Shown here in pieces: positions 25,787 to 34,432 of a DNA stretch of 37,851 bases (positions are counted from its first letter, which is position 1; each line of letters begins with the position of its first letter). Location of the stretch: assembly GCA_028288595.1 (NCBI GenBank), contig JAQBNK010000145.1, positions 1 through 37,851 of the forward strand. Reading direction: 5' to 3'. Source of the stretch: Chitinophagaceae bacterium (GTDB lineage Bacteria > Bacteroidota > Bacteroidia > Chitinophagales > Chitinophagaceae). The translations under genes and the position numbers were made by a program. The notes under the pieces were generated by a model. The model had not been told where the DNA came from and did not search any database. It saw only the letters and a list, made by a program, of their open reading frames with translations.

Positions 25787-26533
25787 ATGAAAAGTATACG
25801 GGTAATATTGGTGTTTTTATTATTCAGTTGTGTGTGTTACGGGCAGCGGATATCGGTAAGTTATACCAGGCTACAACCAGATAAGAAGAATCTAAATACG
25901 CCGGATGAAACAATATCATATCCCATTTTCAAGTCGGCGAAGAAATTTGTCGCGGACCGCATTAACCAAATAGTTAAGAAGGGTTTTGAAACGACTTTTA
26001 ATTTAAAGCCTTCTTCAATATCCGCATTGTTAAGAACCGCGGCAAAAGGATCGCTTACATGGATGGAGTGTAATGAAACAAGAAATGACGGTGCCATTTT
26101 TTCTTTCTATTTAGATTTTGAAACGGAGGCCGCGTACCCCAGCAGCTTTAGCCGTTATTATTGTTTTGATGCTGTAACAGGTAAGCTTTTAACGCTTGAA
26201 AGTTTAATCGCCACTGATAAAAGAAAAGAATTCTTAAACATGCTGAAACAAAAACAAATTGCCAACATTGAAAGTTACAAGAAAGACTTTCTTGAAGCAG
26301 TAAAGAAAGGGGAGCGGGATAAAGACGATCTTGCCATTGCCATGGACTATGTAAAAAACTATTGCTGGGATAATTATCGCAGTAGAAATTTTTCTATTTT
26401 AAAAGATAGAATGGACATTTATATCGAGTGCGGGTTTGCTCATGCTTTTCTTGCTTTGAGCCCGAATGAAACAATAACGGTTTCTTTAAAAGAGATGAAG
26501 AAGTATTTGAATGAAAAATATAAAGCTTTGTAA
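25787..26533 (+). CDS. Secreted protein of unknown function
   Basis: 248 residues from the ATG at 25787. MKSIRVILVFLLFSCVCYGQ is a signal peptide; a longer frame from 25769 adds six residues that spoil it. The mature part starts with RISVSYTRLQPDKKN, then YPIFKSAKKFVADRINQIVKKGF and FSFYLDFETEAAYPSSFSRYYCFDAVTGKLLTLESLI. The pattern 'symmetric beta strands, then DAVTGKLLTLESL' recalls DUF3298/RsiV-like periplasmic domains, but the match is from memory and weak. It lies alone between a terminator and convergent genes. Confidence 0.7.
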   Translation: MKSIRVILVFLLFSCVCYGQRISVSYTRLQPDKKNLNTPDETISYPIFKSAKKFVADRINQIVKKGFETTFNLKPSSISALLRTAAKGSLTWMECNETRNDGAIFSFYLDFETEAAYPSSFSRYYCFDAVTGKLLTLESLIATDKRKEFLNMLKQKQIANIESYKKDFLEAVKKGERDKDDLAIAMDYVKNYCWDNYRSRNFSILKDRMDIYIECGFAHAFLALSPNETITVSLKEMKKYLNEKYKAL

Positions 26534-26675
26534 AATAGTATTTACTGTATATAAATATCAGCAGATGCGGAGCTCCCGCAATGTCCTTGCTCACATATAA
26601 GGCCCGCCGAAAGAGGCATTGCTGGTAAAGCTCGCCGCGATGCAATAGCCTTAGAAGAAAAAAACAGAAAGGATA

Positions 26676-27098
26676 CTAGCGAACCGGGTGTTTACACTCC
26701 TTCCAGTATTCTATGATCGTTTTAATATTCTTCTTTACTTCCGTATAATTATTTGCTTTTTGAAAAAACCCTTGCACCGTCATGTCTGTGTATGCTTTCC
26801 TTACGACCTCCGGGTCTCCTGAAGTTGAATAAAATACAAATGGTATGCACTTTCCCCTTAATTCGGAATTTGCATCAATCTGCATTTTAAATTCAATCCC
26901 ACTTTGACCAGGCAGGTTTATGTCACACAAAATTAAAAAAGCCTGTTCTTTTGTTGTTTTAAGATATTCCATTGCCTCATGGCAATCAGCGAAAGTGATA
27001 AGCTTATTAGTTACGTTTAACTCTTGTAATACATCCTTTATTAGGTCTTTGTCATCAGGATCATCATCAATAAGAATAATTGGACCGGGCTTTAACAT
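26676..27098 (-). CDS. Single-domain response regulator
   Basis: A 140-residue CheY/Rcp1-like receiver. The acidic triad is D11-D13 (LIDDDPDD), the phosphoacceptor is D59 in CDINLPG, the switch residues lie in FVFYSTSG and the conserved lysine is K114. The residue after that lysine is Ala instead of the usual Pro (FFQKANNY). There is no output domain. It has no kinase neighbour: flanking genes are a secreted unknown and an iron-permease-like protein, so it is an orphan that may serve kinases elsewhere. The ATG at 27098 is preceded by TAATTTG on its strand, a possible -7 element. Confidence 0.88.
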   Translation of the reverse strand: MLKPGPIILIDDDPDDKDLIKDVLQELNVTNKLITFADCHEAMEYLKTTKEQAFLILCDINLPGQSGIEFKMQIDANSELRGKCIPFVFYSTSGDPEVVRKAYTDMTVQGFFQKANNYTEVKKNIKTIIEYWKECKHPVR

Positions 27099-27210
27099 GT
27101 TGACGATTTAAATAGTAACGCAAATTACTGAATTAAACATCGCTTCTTTTTATTGAGGTTATCAGAATCAAAAAAAATAAAAATCTTATGCTTGAGCCGA
27201 AATTCTTCAT

Positions 27211-27603
27211 TTACTTCTTCTTTTTCTCCTTCATCTTATCGTCCGTTAGCTGTTCATATTCTTTAGACAGTTCTTTTAACTCGGCCTCTGTTTTATTTTC
27301 TATACTTACCAGTTCATTGCTTGCATTCTCGTGTGTTGCTATCAATTCATTCATTTTTAAATTAATGGCAGCAGTGTATTTGTTGAATGCTTTCTGGATG
27401 ATAAAAAAAGAAAGGAAGGTGATACACAGAATGATGTCGCGGATGGCATCGTGAAAGTCTTCTTTATAGAAACGCCTGTCTGCGAGGTAGACGATAACAA
27501 TGATAAGCGCTATTAAAAACGTAAGTGAGTTACCGTAAATTTTAAGCGCCAGATCAGTGAGCTTTTCAAAAGCATGTTCCGCGGCGTTATAGATTATCTT
27601 CAT
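27211..27603 (-). CDS. Low-affinity iron permease family membrane protein
   Basis: 130 residues with two transmembrane segments (about 27-42 and 55-71) and a charged C-terminal coiled coil. The stretch FFIIQKAFNKYTAAINLKMNELI, followed by ATHENASNELVSIENKTEAELKEL, matches the conserved core of the low-affinity iron permease family (IQ...QNRD..AIQLKLDELI in typical members). The fungal founders are iron transporters, but the role of the short bacterial relatives is unproven, so iron transport should not be assumed. A smaller membrane ORF lies upstream on the same strand, and a long inverted repeat sits between them. Confidence 0.75.
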   Translation of the reverse strand: MKIIYNAAEHAFEKLTDLALKIYGNSLTFLIALIIVIVYLADRRFYKEDFHDAIRDIILCITFLSFFIIQKAFNKYTAAINLKMNELIATHENASNELVSIENKTEAELKELSKEYEQLTDDKMKEKKKK

Positions 27604-27647
27604 TCGTATGTATTGTTACACCGGCGGCGGCCAGGTCTTTCTATGTA

Positions 27648-27698
27648 AGCTGTACGGTGTACGGATACGCGTAGTTATACTTCGTACACCGTACAGCT
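27648..27698. repeat. Perfect 16-bp GTAC-rich inverted repeat
   Basis: AGCTGTACGGTGTACG (27648-27663) is exactly complementary to CGTACACCGTACAGCT (27683-27698). The 19-base centre contains the palindrome TACGCGTA. Each arm is itself a direct repeat of GTACGG/GTACG. No T run follows on either side. It lies 44 bases upstream of the iron-permease-like start. It could be an operator, a REP-like element or a miniature element remnant. Confidence 0.85.
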
Positions 27699-27711
27699 AC
27701 CCTCGTACATG

Positions 27712-27927
27712 TTAATGGCTCACACTAATATAAAACAGCAGCAAACCGATTATGGTTTCAGTGATCATTAATAGTGTTCTGTCGAGCTTACTATTTGCCA
27801 ACTCCTCTGCACTTGCTATCGCTACTTTTTCCCTGGCTTTCATAACCTGTGTTTTTATTAATACTAATATGAAAAAAACTGTGCCAAAGAAATGCAGGTG
27901 TTTACGAAGCCGAAGCTGATAATACAT
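27712..27927 (-). CDS. Possible small two-helix membrane protein
   Basis: A 71-residue frame with two hydrophobic stretches (HFFGTVFFILVLIKTQVM and LLMITETIIGLLLFYISVS) separated by a charged, helical segment (KAREKVAIASAEELANSKLD). If translation began at the internal ATG at 27843, only the second helix would remain (43 residues). I do not recognise a family. It stands upstream of the iron-permease-like gene on the same strand. Support is limited to its plausible membrane layout and lack of a competing frame. Confidence 0.45.
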   Translation of the reverse strand: MYYQLRLRKHLHFFGTVFFILVLIKTQVMKAREKVAIASAEELANSKLDRTLLMITETIIGLLLFYISVSH

Positions 27928-28052
27928 TCAGCTGATCCACAGGCGATTAATACAGAATAAACTTTTTAGGCTAGAATTAATGAAAGAATAGTTCTTATCC
28001 GGGCGGGAATAAACAGGCATATTTTTTCCGGCATTTGAGGCAAAACATATTT

Positions 28053-28937
28053 ATGACAGCACAAGCAAACAACCGTAACCTGTATGCGTTAATTACAGGA
28101 GCCACCAGTGGTATTGGTTACGAACTGGCCCGGCTATTTGCCCAAGATGGTTACAACCTTATTTTAGTTGCCCGTTCAGACGAGCGGTTGCAAAAAACAG
28201 CGGATGAATTAAAGCAGTTTGGAGTCGAGGTCACCATCATTTCAAGGGACCTCTTTAAGGATAATGCCGCGCAGGAAATATATGATGAAATTAAGAAGAT
28301 GGGTGTGCAGGTAAATATATTAGTGAATGATGCGGGCCAGGGACAGCATGGTAAATTAGCCGACATTCCGCTGAAGCGGCATCTTGAAATAATACATCTT
28401 AATATTGTTTCGCTTGTTTCGCTGACCAAACTTTTTCTTGATGATATGATTACCCGGAACGAAGGCAAAATATTACAGCTTGCTTCGGTTGTTTCCAAAA
28501 CACCGGTTCCTGAATTTTCTGTTTATGCGGCCAGTAAAGCTTTCGTGCTTTCTTTTTCTGAAGCGCTGGCAAAAGAACTGGAAGGGACCAATGTTAGTTT
28601 AACCGTGCTGTTACCCGGCAGAACAGACACCGACTTCTTTTATAAAGCCGATATGCAGCAAACAAAAGAATACCAGGAACATCATCTTACTGATCCCGCA
28701 AAAGTTGCAAAAGATGGTTATGAAGCACTGATGAGCGGACAAAATAAAATTATTCCGGGTATAGAAAATAAACTGATGGTGGGTATGATGAACACAATGC
28801 CTGATAACATGACCGCGAGCCAGATGCAAAAAAATATGCAGCCCAGTGATAAATCTGAAAGAACGGAATCAACCCATCCTGCTTCGCAAAGCGAGAGGGA
28901 AACTGTGGAGAAGGAGAGAATGGGAATTAAGAATTAA
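28053..28937 (+). CDS. Classical short-chain dehydrogenase/reductase
   Basis: 294 residues from the ATG at 28053 (a TTG frame start at 28035 adds six unlikely residues). The Rossmann nucleotide site is TGATSGIG (15-22). RSDERL suggests NADP(H) preference. The NNAG motif is NDAG here (92-95). The catalytic triad is S145, Y158 and K162 (YAASK). Residues 255-294 are a polar Met/Gln/Ser/Glu-rich tail not needed for the fold. It is similar to general ketoacyl-reductase-like or DltE/YqjQ-type proteins, and the substrate is unknown. It is monocistronic, ended by a long hairpin. Confidence 0.88.
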   Translation: MTAQANNRNLYALITGATSGIGYELARLFAQDGYNLILVARSDERLQKTADELKQFGVEVTIISRDLFKDNAAQEIYDEIKKMGVQVNILVNDAGQGQHGKLADIPLKRHLEIIHLNIVSLVSLTKLFLDDMITRNEGKILQLASVVSKTPVPEFSVYAASKAFVLSFSEALAKELEGTNVSLTVLLPGRTDTDFFYKADMQQTKEYQEHHLTDPAKVAKDGYEALMSGQNKIIPGIENKLMVGMMNTMPDNMTASQMQKNMQPSDKSERTESTHPASQSERETVEKERMGIKN

Positions 28938-28962
28938 TAATTAGAAATTAATAATTATAATT

Positions 28963-29008
28963 AAAAGTAAGAAGTCAAATTCCCGGAATTTGACTTCTTA
29001 CTTTTTTT
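28963..29008. terminator. Bidirectional terminator between the SDR and a receiver gene
   Basis: AAAAGTAAGAAGTCAAATT (28963-28981) and its exact complement (28987-29005) form a 19-bp stem around CCCGG. T residues follow on the plus strand, and the A-rich left side gives T on the minus strand. It serves both convergent genes. Confidence 0.9.
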
Positions 29009-29027
29009 ATTGTAGAGTGGGTTAACG

Positions 29028-29402
29028 TTAGTGCGGGACTTTGCCATTGTGCAGGTAATAAAGCAACTGATCCTGCAGTGTGTTAATATCAAATGGTTTT
29101 GCGAGAAAATAATCAGCCATGCTTTTGTCGAGTTCTTCCTGCGATACTTCATTCCCCGACATCAGAATAACCGGTATATGACAGAACTTGGTACTTGATT
29201 TTACGGCACGGCAGATATCGAGTCCGTTTTGTTCGCCCAGCCTGATATCCATTAAAATCAAATGAGGCTCATAGGAATAAAGCCGTTCAAATATCTGGCC
29301 CCCATCTTTTAATGCAGCTATATCATATTGAAAAAGCTGTAGGCAGGTCTGCAAAATCTCCCTGATGTCTGAACTATCTTCAACAATCAATATCTTCTTC
29401 AT
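29028..29402 (-). CDS. Single-domain response regulator with a strong Shine-Dalgarno site
   Basis: 124 residues from the ATG at 29402. The frame is open to 29465, but AGGAGG lies six bases before this ATG, and MKKILIVEDSSDIREIL is the normal start of a receiver. The acidic residues are E8 and D9, the phosphoacceptor is D52 in LMDIRLG, the switch region is ILMSGN and the lysine is K102 in LAKPF. There is no output domain. A -33 TTG and TGGCTTTG 19 bases later, seen on the minus strand upstream (about 29430-29465), are a plausible promoter. Like the receiver at 26676, it has no adjacent kinase. Confidence 0.88.
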   Translation of the reverse strand: MKKILIVEDSSDIREILQTCLQLFQYDIAALKDGGQIFERLYSYEPHLILMDIRLGEQNGLDICRAVKSSTKFCHIPVILMSGNEVSQEELDKSMADYFLAKPFDINTLQDQLLYYLHNGKVPH

Positions 29403-29583
29403 ACATCCTCCTGCTTTTACATCAAATAGCAAAAGCAAAGCCATCATTGCCTTGTTGTAAAGCAAAAAACAGTTTTAACAAATGAAGGGAGGTAAATAGC
29501 TGGTAATGTGCATAAGAGGTTGATTAAATTTTTGCCTGTTTAATAAGATGATATATTAAATCACCAACTGCTTACCATATGCT

Positions 29584-29718
29584 TTTGCTGACAATGGATA
29601 AAGTAACACCGAATTGCATTCTTATGACGAAACTGCGGGGCTCGCAAAAGATGCCGGTATTTTTACTTCATATAATGATGCGTTTAGTAACTTCAGGACA
29701 ATAAACGAATTGAAGTAA
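29584..29718 (+). pseudogene. Decayed C-terminal fragment resembling xylulokinase
   Basis: Read in the frame of 29584, the spacer gives FADNG, a stop, then SNTELHSYDETAGLAKDAG and IFTSYNDAFSNF, ending at a TAA (29716-29718). From memory, Bacteroidota xylulokinases end with a segment like F-A-D-x-x-N-T-P-x-E-L-Y-N-T-D-G-A-x-G-A-A-R-G-A-G-x-G-A-G-I-Y followed by a final F-x-x-A-F helix. The order of residues agrees, with one in-frame stop and a gap of about four residues before IFTSY. It lies 76 bases before xylA, where xylB commonly sits. Nothing of the remaining 450 residues is visible. The rest of 29403-29583 holds only a candidate promoter for the receiver gene. Confidence 0.5.
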
Positions 29719-29794
29719 CGATGCAGCCCCTTTACATATATAAAAGCCGGAACAACGAACCCGGCAAATATTTACCCTTTTAAAATAAAACCCA

Positions 29795-31123
29795 ATGGCC
29801 GTTATTACCGGTAGCTCCGTATTTTTTAAAGGCATCAGTGAAATAAAATATGAAGGATTTCAAAGCAATAACCCGCTTGCCTTCCGGTGGTACGATGAAA
29901 ATAAAATGATCGCCGGCAAAACGATGAAACAGCATCTTCGGTTTGCGTGTGCCTACTGGCATTCGTTCTGCGGTTCCGGTGCGGATCCTTTTGGTGAGCC
30001 TACTCATTTATTTCCATGGAATGAAAAGGCCGACGCTATAGAAAGAGCAAAAGATAAAATGGATGCTGCGTTCGAGTTCATCACTAAAATGAATCTTCCT
30101 TATTATTGTTTTCATGATACTGACCTGGTAGATCATACCAATGATATTGCCGGAAATGAAAAGCGGTTGCATGCCCTGGTAGCATACGCCAAACAAAAAC
30201 AAAAAGACAGCGATGTGAAATTATTATGGGGGACCGCTAATTTATTTTCTAACAGGAAATATATGAGTGGTGCCGCAACCAATCCTGATTTTCATGTGCT
30301 GGCTCATGCAGGTGCACAGGTAAAAGCGGCTCTTGATGCGACGATAGAACTGCGAGGTGAAAATTATGTTTTCTGGGGTGGAAGAGAAGGTTATATGAGC
30401 CTGCTGAATACCAACATGAAAAGAGAGCAGGAACATTTAGCCAGGTTTCTTCATACCGCTAAAGATTATGCAAGGAAGAACGGGTTTAAAGGAACGTTTT
30501 TTATCGAACCAAAACCTTCGGAACCATCCAAACATCAATATGATTTTGATTGCGCAACCGTAATTGGATTTTTACAACGCTATGACCTGCTTGCTGATTT
30601 TAAAATCAATATTGAAGTGAACCATGCGACACTCGCGGGCCATACATTTACACACGAGCTGCAGGTAGCCGCCGATGCGGGCATGCTGGGCAGTATGGAT
30701 GCGAATCGGGGTGACTACCAAAACGGCTGGGATACAGACCAGTTTCCAAATAATATTAATGAACTGACGGAAGCCATGCTGATCATCCTGGAAGCAGGAG
30801 GTTTTGCCGGGGGCGGAATAAATTTCGATGCGAAGATCAGGCGTAATTCAACCGATCCTGCTGATCTTTTCTATGCACATATAGGAGGCATGGATGCTTT
30901 TGCCAGGGCCTTGTTAACCGCTGATAATATTTTAAATAATTCACAGTATAAAAAAATAAGAGCGGACCGTTACGCATCTTTCGATAGCGGCAAAGGAAAA
31001 GAATTTGAAGAAGGTAAATTATCACTGGAAGATCTGAGAAATTATGCTGTAGAAAACGGAGAGCCTGGAATGATCAGTGGAAAACAGGAATACCTTGAGA
31101 ATATTTTGAACAGGTTTATTTGA
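29795..31123 (+). CDS. xylA: Xylose isomerase
   Basis: A 442-residue cytoplasmic enzyme converting D-xylose to D-xylulose, of the longer (class II) type usual in Bacteroidota. All active-site residues are visible: H107 and D110 (CFHDTD), E238 and K240 (FFIEPKP), E274 and H277 ([10 protein letters not shown]), D302 (MDANRGD), D313 and D315 (GWDTDQFP), and D345 (INFDAKIRR) for the two metal ions. A GCCGG-N10-CCGGC hairpin (29746-29765) lies in the leader. Its usual partner xylB is absent apart from the upstream remnant, so xylulose must be phosphorylated by a kinase encoded elsewhere if the gene is used. Confidence 0.96.
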   Translation: MAVITGSSVFFKGISEIKYEGFQSNNPLAFRWYDENKMIAGKTMKQHLRFACAYWHSFCGSGADPFGEPTHLFPWNEKADAIERAKDKMDAAFEFITKMNLPYYCFHDTDLVDHTNDIAGNEKRLHALVAYAKQKQKDSDVKLLWGTANLFSNRKYMSGAATNPDFHVLAHAGAQVKAALDATIELRGENYVFWGGREGYMSLLNTNMKREQEHLARFLHTAKDYARKNGFKGTFFIEPKPSEPSKHQYDFDCATVIGFLQRYDLLADFKINIEVNHATLAGHTFTHELQVAADAGMLGSMDANRGDYQNGWDTDQFPNNINELTEAMLIILEAGGFAGGGINFDAKIRRNSTDPADLFYAHIGGMDAFARALLTADNILNNSQYKKIRADRYASFDSGKGKEFEEGKLSLEDLRNYAVENGEPGMISGKQEYLENILNRFI

Positions 31124-31234
31124 TTAGGGTGAATCGTGAAATCGTGAGTCGTGAATGAAAGACGGTTTAGTACTTAGAATTTAAATTATTGATTCAGCAT
31201 TCATAATTCAACATTCAACATAATAAAAACTGCC

Positions 31235-33004
31235 ATGAGAATCAAACACGGGTTGATCATTTTTGTCTTTTTGCCTTTTTTATCTGAGGCGCAATTAACA
31301 ACGCAATGGACCAGCCAGGTAACACCGGCTAATGCACACAGGGAATACCCTCGGCCGCAGATGGTAAGGGATGAATGGCAGAATTTAAACGGGCTATGGG
31401 ATTATGCGATAACACCTGAACAGGATGAGAAAGTAACCAACTGGCAGGGGAAAATATTAGTTCCTTACCCGGTAGAGTCGTTATTATCCGGCGTGAAGAA
31501 AGCAGTAGGCCCCATTAATAAATTATGGTACCACAAAACTTTTACGGTTCCTGCTGCATGGAAAAATAAACATGTGCTGCTGCATTTTGAAGCTGTTGAC
31601 TGGGAAACAAAAGTTTCAGTTAACGGAAGAGAACTGGGTATTCACCAGGGTGGTTATGATGCTTTTAGTTTTGATATTACTTCAGCCCTGAAAAATTCAG
31701 GTGATCAACATATTGTTGTTTCAGTATGGGATCCTTCTAATGCAGGTTACCAGCCACAGGGTAAACAATGGAACAATCCACGCAGTATCTGGTATACTGC
31801 TACCACAGGTATCTGGCAAACTGCCTGGCTGGAACCGGTGAATGAAGTATCGATCACTGATTTTAAACTGGTACCTGATATTCATACCAAAACATTGCAC
31901 ATCAGTTTGGCGAACGCTGAACAATACAAAGGTTATACGGTGCAGGCCACCGCTTATGATAAAGGAAAAAAACTAAGCGAAGCATCAGGCACTGCCAACT
32001 CAACTGACTTGCGATTAACTGATGTAAAATTGTGGTCGCCCGATCAGCCATTTCTTTATGACCTCACCCTCACTTTGCTTAAAGACGGAAAAAAAACAGA
32101 TGCGGTGAAAAGTTATTTCGGGATGCGGTCTATCAGTTTAGGTAAGGATGCGATGGGCGTTCAGCGATTGCTTTTAAATGACCAGCCTCTGTTTCAATAT
32201 GGTCCGTTGGACCAGGGATTCTGGCCCGATGGTTTATATACAGCGCCAACTGATGAAGCCTTACGTTATGATATTGAGGTAGAAAAGAAAGTTGGGTTTA
32301 ATATGATCCGCAAACATGTAAAAGTAGAACCGAAACGCTGGTATTACTGGTGCGACAAATTAGGCATACTGGTCTGGCAGGATATGCCGAGCGGAGACAG
32401 GCACATCGGAGGAAGAGACACCGACATTGTAAGAACGGCGCAATCTTCTCATCAATATAAAAAAGAGCTGCATCAAATGATCGATCAGCATTATAATTCT
32501 CCTGCTATTGTAACCTGGGTTCCTTTTAACGAAGGATGGGGACAGTTTGCGACGGGCCAGATTGCAGACTTCGTAAAACAATGGGACCCCACAAGATTAG
32601 TGAATTCCGTAAGTGGCTGGACAGACAGGGGCGTTGGCGATATGCACGATATTCATAATTATCCTAAACCCGCAATGCCACCATTAGAAGCTAACAGGGC
32701 AGCCATACTTGGTGAATTCGGCGGACAGGCCCTTGTAGTAAAAGATCATTTATGGAACAATGATCTTTCGCTTGCGCCCAATCATATACAAACATCATTA
32801 ACCAGTGACCAGCTCTGGCAGACATACAGTAGTTTTATCGATAGTGTTTATATGCTGAAGAAAAAAGGGTTAGCAGCGGCGGTATATACACAAACCACCG
32901 ATGTAGAAATGGAAGTGAACGGGATACTAACTTATGACAGAAGAATATTAAAAATGGACGCGGATAAACTGAAAAGAATTCATACGAGATTGATTAAGGA
33001 TTGA
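31235..33004 (+). CDS. Secreted glycoside hydrolase family 2 enzyme
   Basis: 589 residues with a signal peptide (1-19, ending SEAQ). It has the GH2 order: a sugar-binding jelly roll (about 40-200), an immunoglobulin-like domain (about 205-300) and a TIM barrel (about 305-589). The acid/base is E433 in VPFNEGWGQ, and the nucleophile is probably E494 in ILGEFGG. RKHVKVEPKRWYYWCDKLGILVWQDMP is also typical. GH2 covers beta-galactosidase, beta-glucuronidase, beta-mannosidase and others, and the sequence alone does not choose. The neighbouring GH88, DUF2264 and mannonate dehydratase genes suggest a uronic-acid-containing glycan. It probably works in the periplasm. Confidence 0.9.
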   Translation: MRIKHGLIIFVFLPFLSEAQLTTQWTSQVTPANAHREYPRPQMVRDEWQNLNGLWDYAITPEQDEKVTNWQGKILVPYPVESLLSGVKKAVGPINKLWYHKTFTVPAAWKNKHVLLHFEAVDWETKVSVNGRELGIHQGGYDAFSFDITSALKNSGDQHIVVSVWDPSNAGYQPQGKQWNNPRSIWYTATTGIWQTAWLEPVNEVSITDFKLVPDIHTKTLHISLANAEQYKGYTVQATAYDKGKKLSEASGTANSTDLRLTDVKLWSPDQPFLYDLTLTLLKDGKKTDAVKSYFGMRSISLGKDAMGVQRLLLNDQPLFQYGPLDQGFWPDGLYTAPTDEALRYDIEVEKKVGFNMIRKHVKVEPKRWYYWCDKLGILVWQDMPSGDRHIGGRDTDIVRTAQSSHQYKKELHQMIDQHYNSPAIVTWVPFNEGWGQFATGQIADFVKQWDPTRLVNSVSGWTDRGVGDMHDIHNYPKPAMPPLEANRAAILGEFGGQALVVKDHLWNNDLSLAPNHIQTSLTSDQLWQTYSSFIDSVYMLKKKGLAAAVYTQTTDVEMEVNGILTYDRRILKMDADKLKRIHTRLIKD

Positions 33005-33036
33005 TTTGTTGTAAGATGGTAAGTTCAGAATTGAAA

Positions 33037-33099
33037 ATCGAAAATTGAAAGAGGAAGATCGAAAATTGAAAGAGGAAGATCGAAAATTAGAAGAGGAAA
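33037..33099 (+). repeat. Three 21-bp tandem repeats in an intergenic spacer
   Basis: The unit ATCGAAAATTGAAAGAGGAAG occurs at 33037 and 33058 exactly, and at 33079 with three changes. A partial fourth copy and an upstream half copy flank it. It lies between the GH2 and DUF2264 genes and codes for nothing convincing. Confidence 0.85.
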
Positions 33100-33167
33100 G
33101 TTGAAAATGAAATGAACCAGAGGAAGCACAAAGTGCCATGATTGAGATTAGCGTATAAGCGAATACT

Positions 33168-34406
33168 ATGATGAACAAGAAACAAAAAATTAGCTGTTTA
33201 TTATTTTTGTTGTTTTCAATAACGGTGCATGCGCAATTGCGTTATGCAACTGAAAATGACGGGAGAGATGAACGCCAATTTTTCATCCAGTCACTAACCC
33301 GTATTGCTGACCCGGTATTAAATGCGCTATCAAAAAATGAGTTGCATAAATTAATGCCGGTAGAAGCGGTTAATGTTAAAGAGCGAAGTATAACAACACA
33401 TCTCGAAGCTTTCGGAAGATTATTATCAGGAATGTCTTACTGGCTGGAATTAGGCGCCGCTAATACTCCTGAGGGAATGCTGCGTAAAAAATATATCGAT
33501 CTTTCTTTGCGATGTATCAGGAACGCTTTTGATTCTTCTTCTGCAGACTTTATGTATTTTAATAAAGACCGGCAGCATGTCGTGGATGCTGCGTTTTTCG
33601 CCGAAGCTTTATTAAGAGCGCCAACACAATTATGGGAGCCACTTGATGCCGGTACCAAACATCGCATACTTGCTGCATTTAAATCATCGAGGGTAATTAC
33701 ACCTTCTTATACTAACTGGCTTTTATTCAGCGCAACGATTGAAGCTGCCTTAATGAAATTTGGAAATGAAGGAGACGAGTTAAGAATGGATTACGCCATA
33801 AAACAATTTATGCTCTGGTATAAGGGTGATGGCGCTTATGGAGACGGCCCTGATTTTCACTGGGATTATTATAACAGTTTTGTTATTCATCCCATGTTAC
33901 TGGAAACGCTGGATGTAATAAGAACAGATCCGAAAAATCCAAATACAAAATATTATGCCGATGAATTAAAACGTGCCCAGCGTTATGCTGCTGTTCAGGA
34001 AAGATTAATATCTCCTGAAGGAACTTATCCTGTTATCGGCCGTTCACTTGCGTATCGTTTCGGTGCCTTTCATTTATTATCCAAGGTCGCCTACATGCAT
34101 GCGTTACCTGCCGAGGTGCAGCCGCAACAGGTAAGAGCCGCATTATATACGATGATCAAAAAACAAATTGAAGCGCCGGGTACGTTTGATCAGAACGGAT
34201 GGTTGCAGATAGGGATGTATGGCCATCAGCCAAAAATTGGTGAAGGATATATTTCTACGGGGAGCCTGTATTTATGTTCTGAAGCTTTTTTAGTTTTAGG
34301 TTTACCCGAGACGGATATTTTCTGGCAGGGGAAAGACGTTCCGTGGACATCACTAAAAGTATGGAGCGGAGAAAATATTTCAACCGATCATGCAATAACG
34401 AATTAA
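33168..34406 (+). CDS. Secreted DUF2264 family protein, likely glycoside hydrolase
   Basis: 412 residues with a signal peptide (about 1-22, ending VHAQ). It matches the DUF2264 (alpha/alpha)6-type family: RQFFIQSLTRIADPVLNALS, AFGRLLSGMSYWLELG, DRQHVVDAAFFAEALLRAP, GDGPDFHWDYYNSFVIHPMLLETLD, GTYPVIGRSLAYRFGAFHLLS and a terminal GLYLCSEAFLVLGLP-like block. From memory CAZy now treats relatives as a GH family (GH154, beta-glucuronidase); I cannot verify that here. Acidic residues in GDGPDFHWD and the Arg in GRSLAYR are candidates for catalysis. GH88 follows after 26 bases, so the two are co-transcribed, and removal of uronic acids is the likely shared task. Confidence 0.82.
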   Translation: MMNKKQKISCLLFLLFSITVHAQLRYATENDGRDERQFFIQSLTRIADPVLNALSKNELHKLMPVEAVNVKERSITTHLEAFGRLLSGMSYWLELGAANTPEGMLRKKYIDLSLRCIRNAFDSSSADFMYFNKDRQHVVDAAFFAEALLRAPTQLWEPLDAGTKHRILAAFKSSRVITPSYTNWLLFSATIEAALMKFGNEGDELRMDYAIKQFMLWYKGDGAYGDGPDFHWDYYNSFVIHPMLLETLDVIRTDPKNPNTKYYADELKRAQRYAAVQERLISPEGTYPVIGRSLAYRFGAFHLLSKVAYMHALPAEVQPQQVRAALYTMIKKQIEAPGTFDQNGWLQIGMYGHQPKIGEGYISTGSLYLCSEAFLVLGLPETDIFWQGKDVPWTSLKVWSGENISTDHAITN

Positions 34407-34432
34407 CCTCTCACCAATAAAACTACCGCTTA

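Noticed and set aside
26560-26650. GC-richer spacer with GCAATG / CATTGC words and TGCGGAGCTCCCGCA, considered as a small RNA or repeat
   Set aside because: The pairings are short and do not make one convincing structure, there is no promoter or T run, and I cannot support a feature.
32948-33178. 76-residue minus-strand frame rich in SSSFNFR
   Set aside because: The repeated peptide is simply the translation of the 21-bp intergenic tandem repeat.
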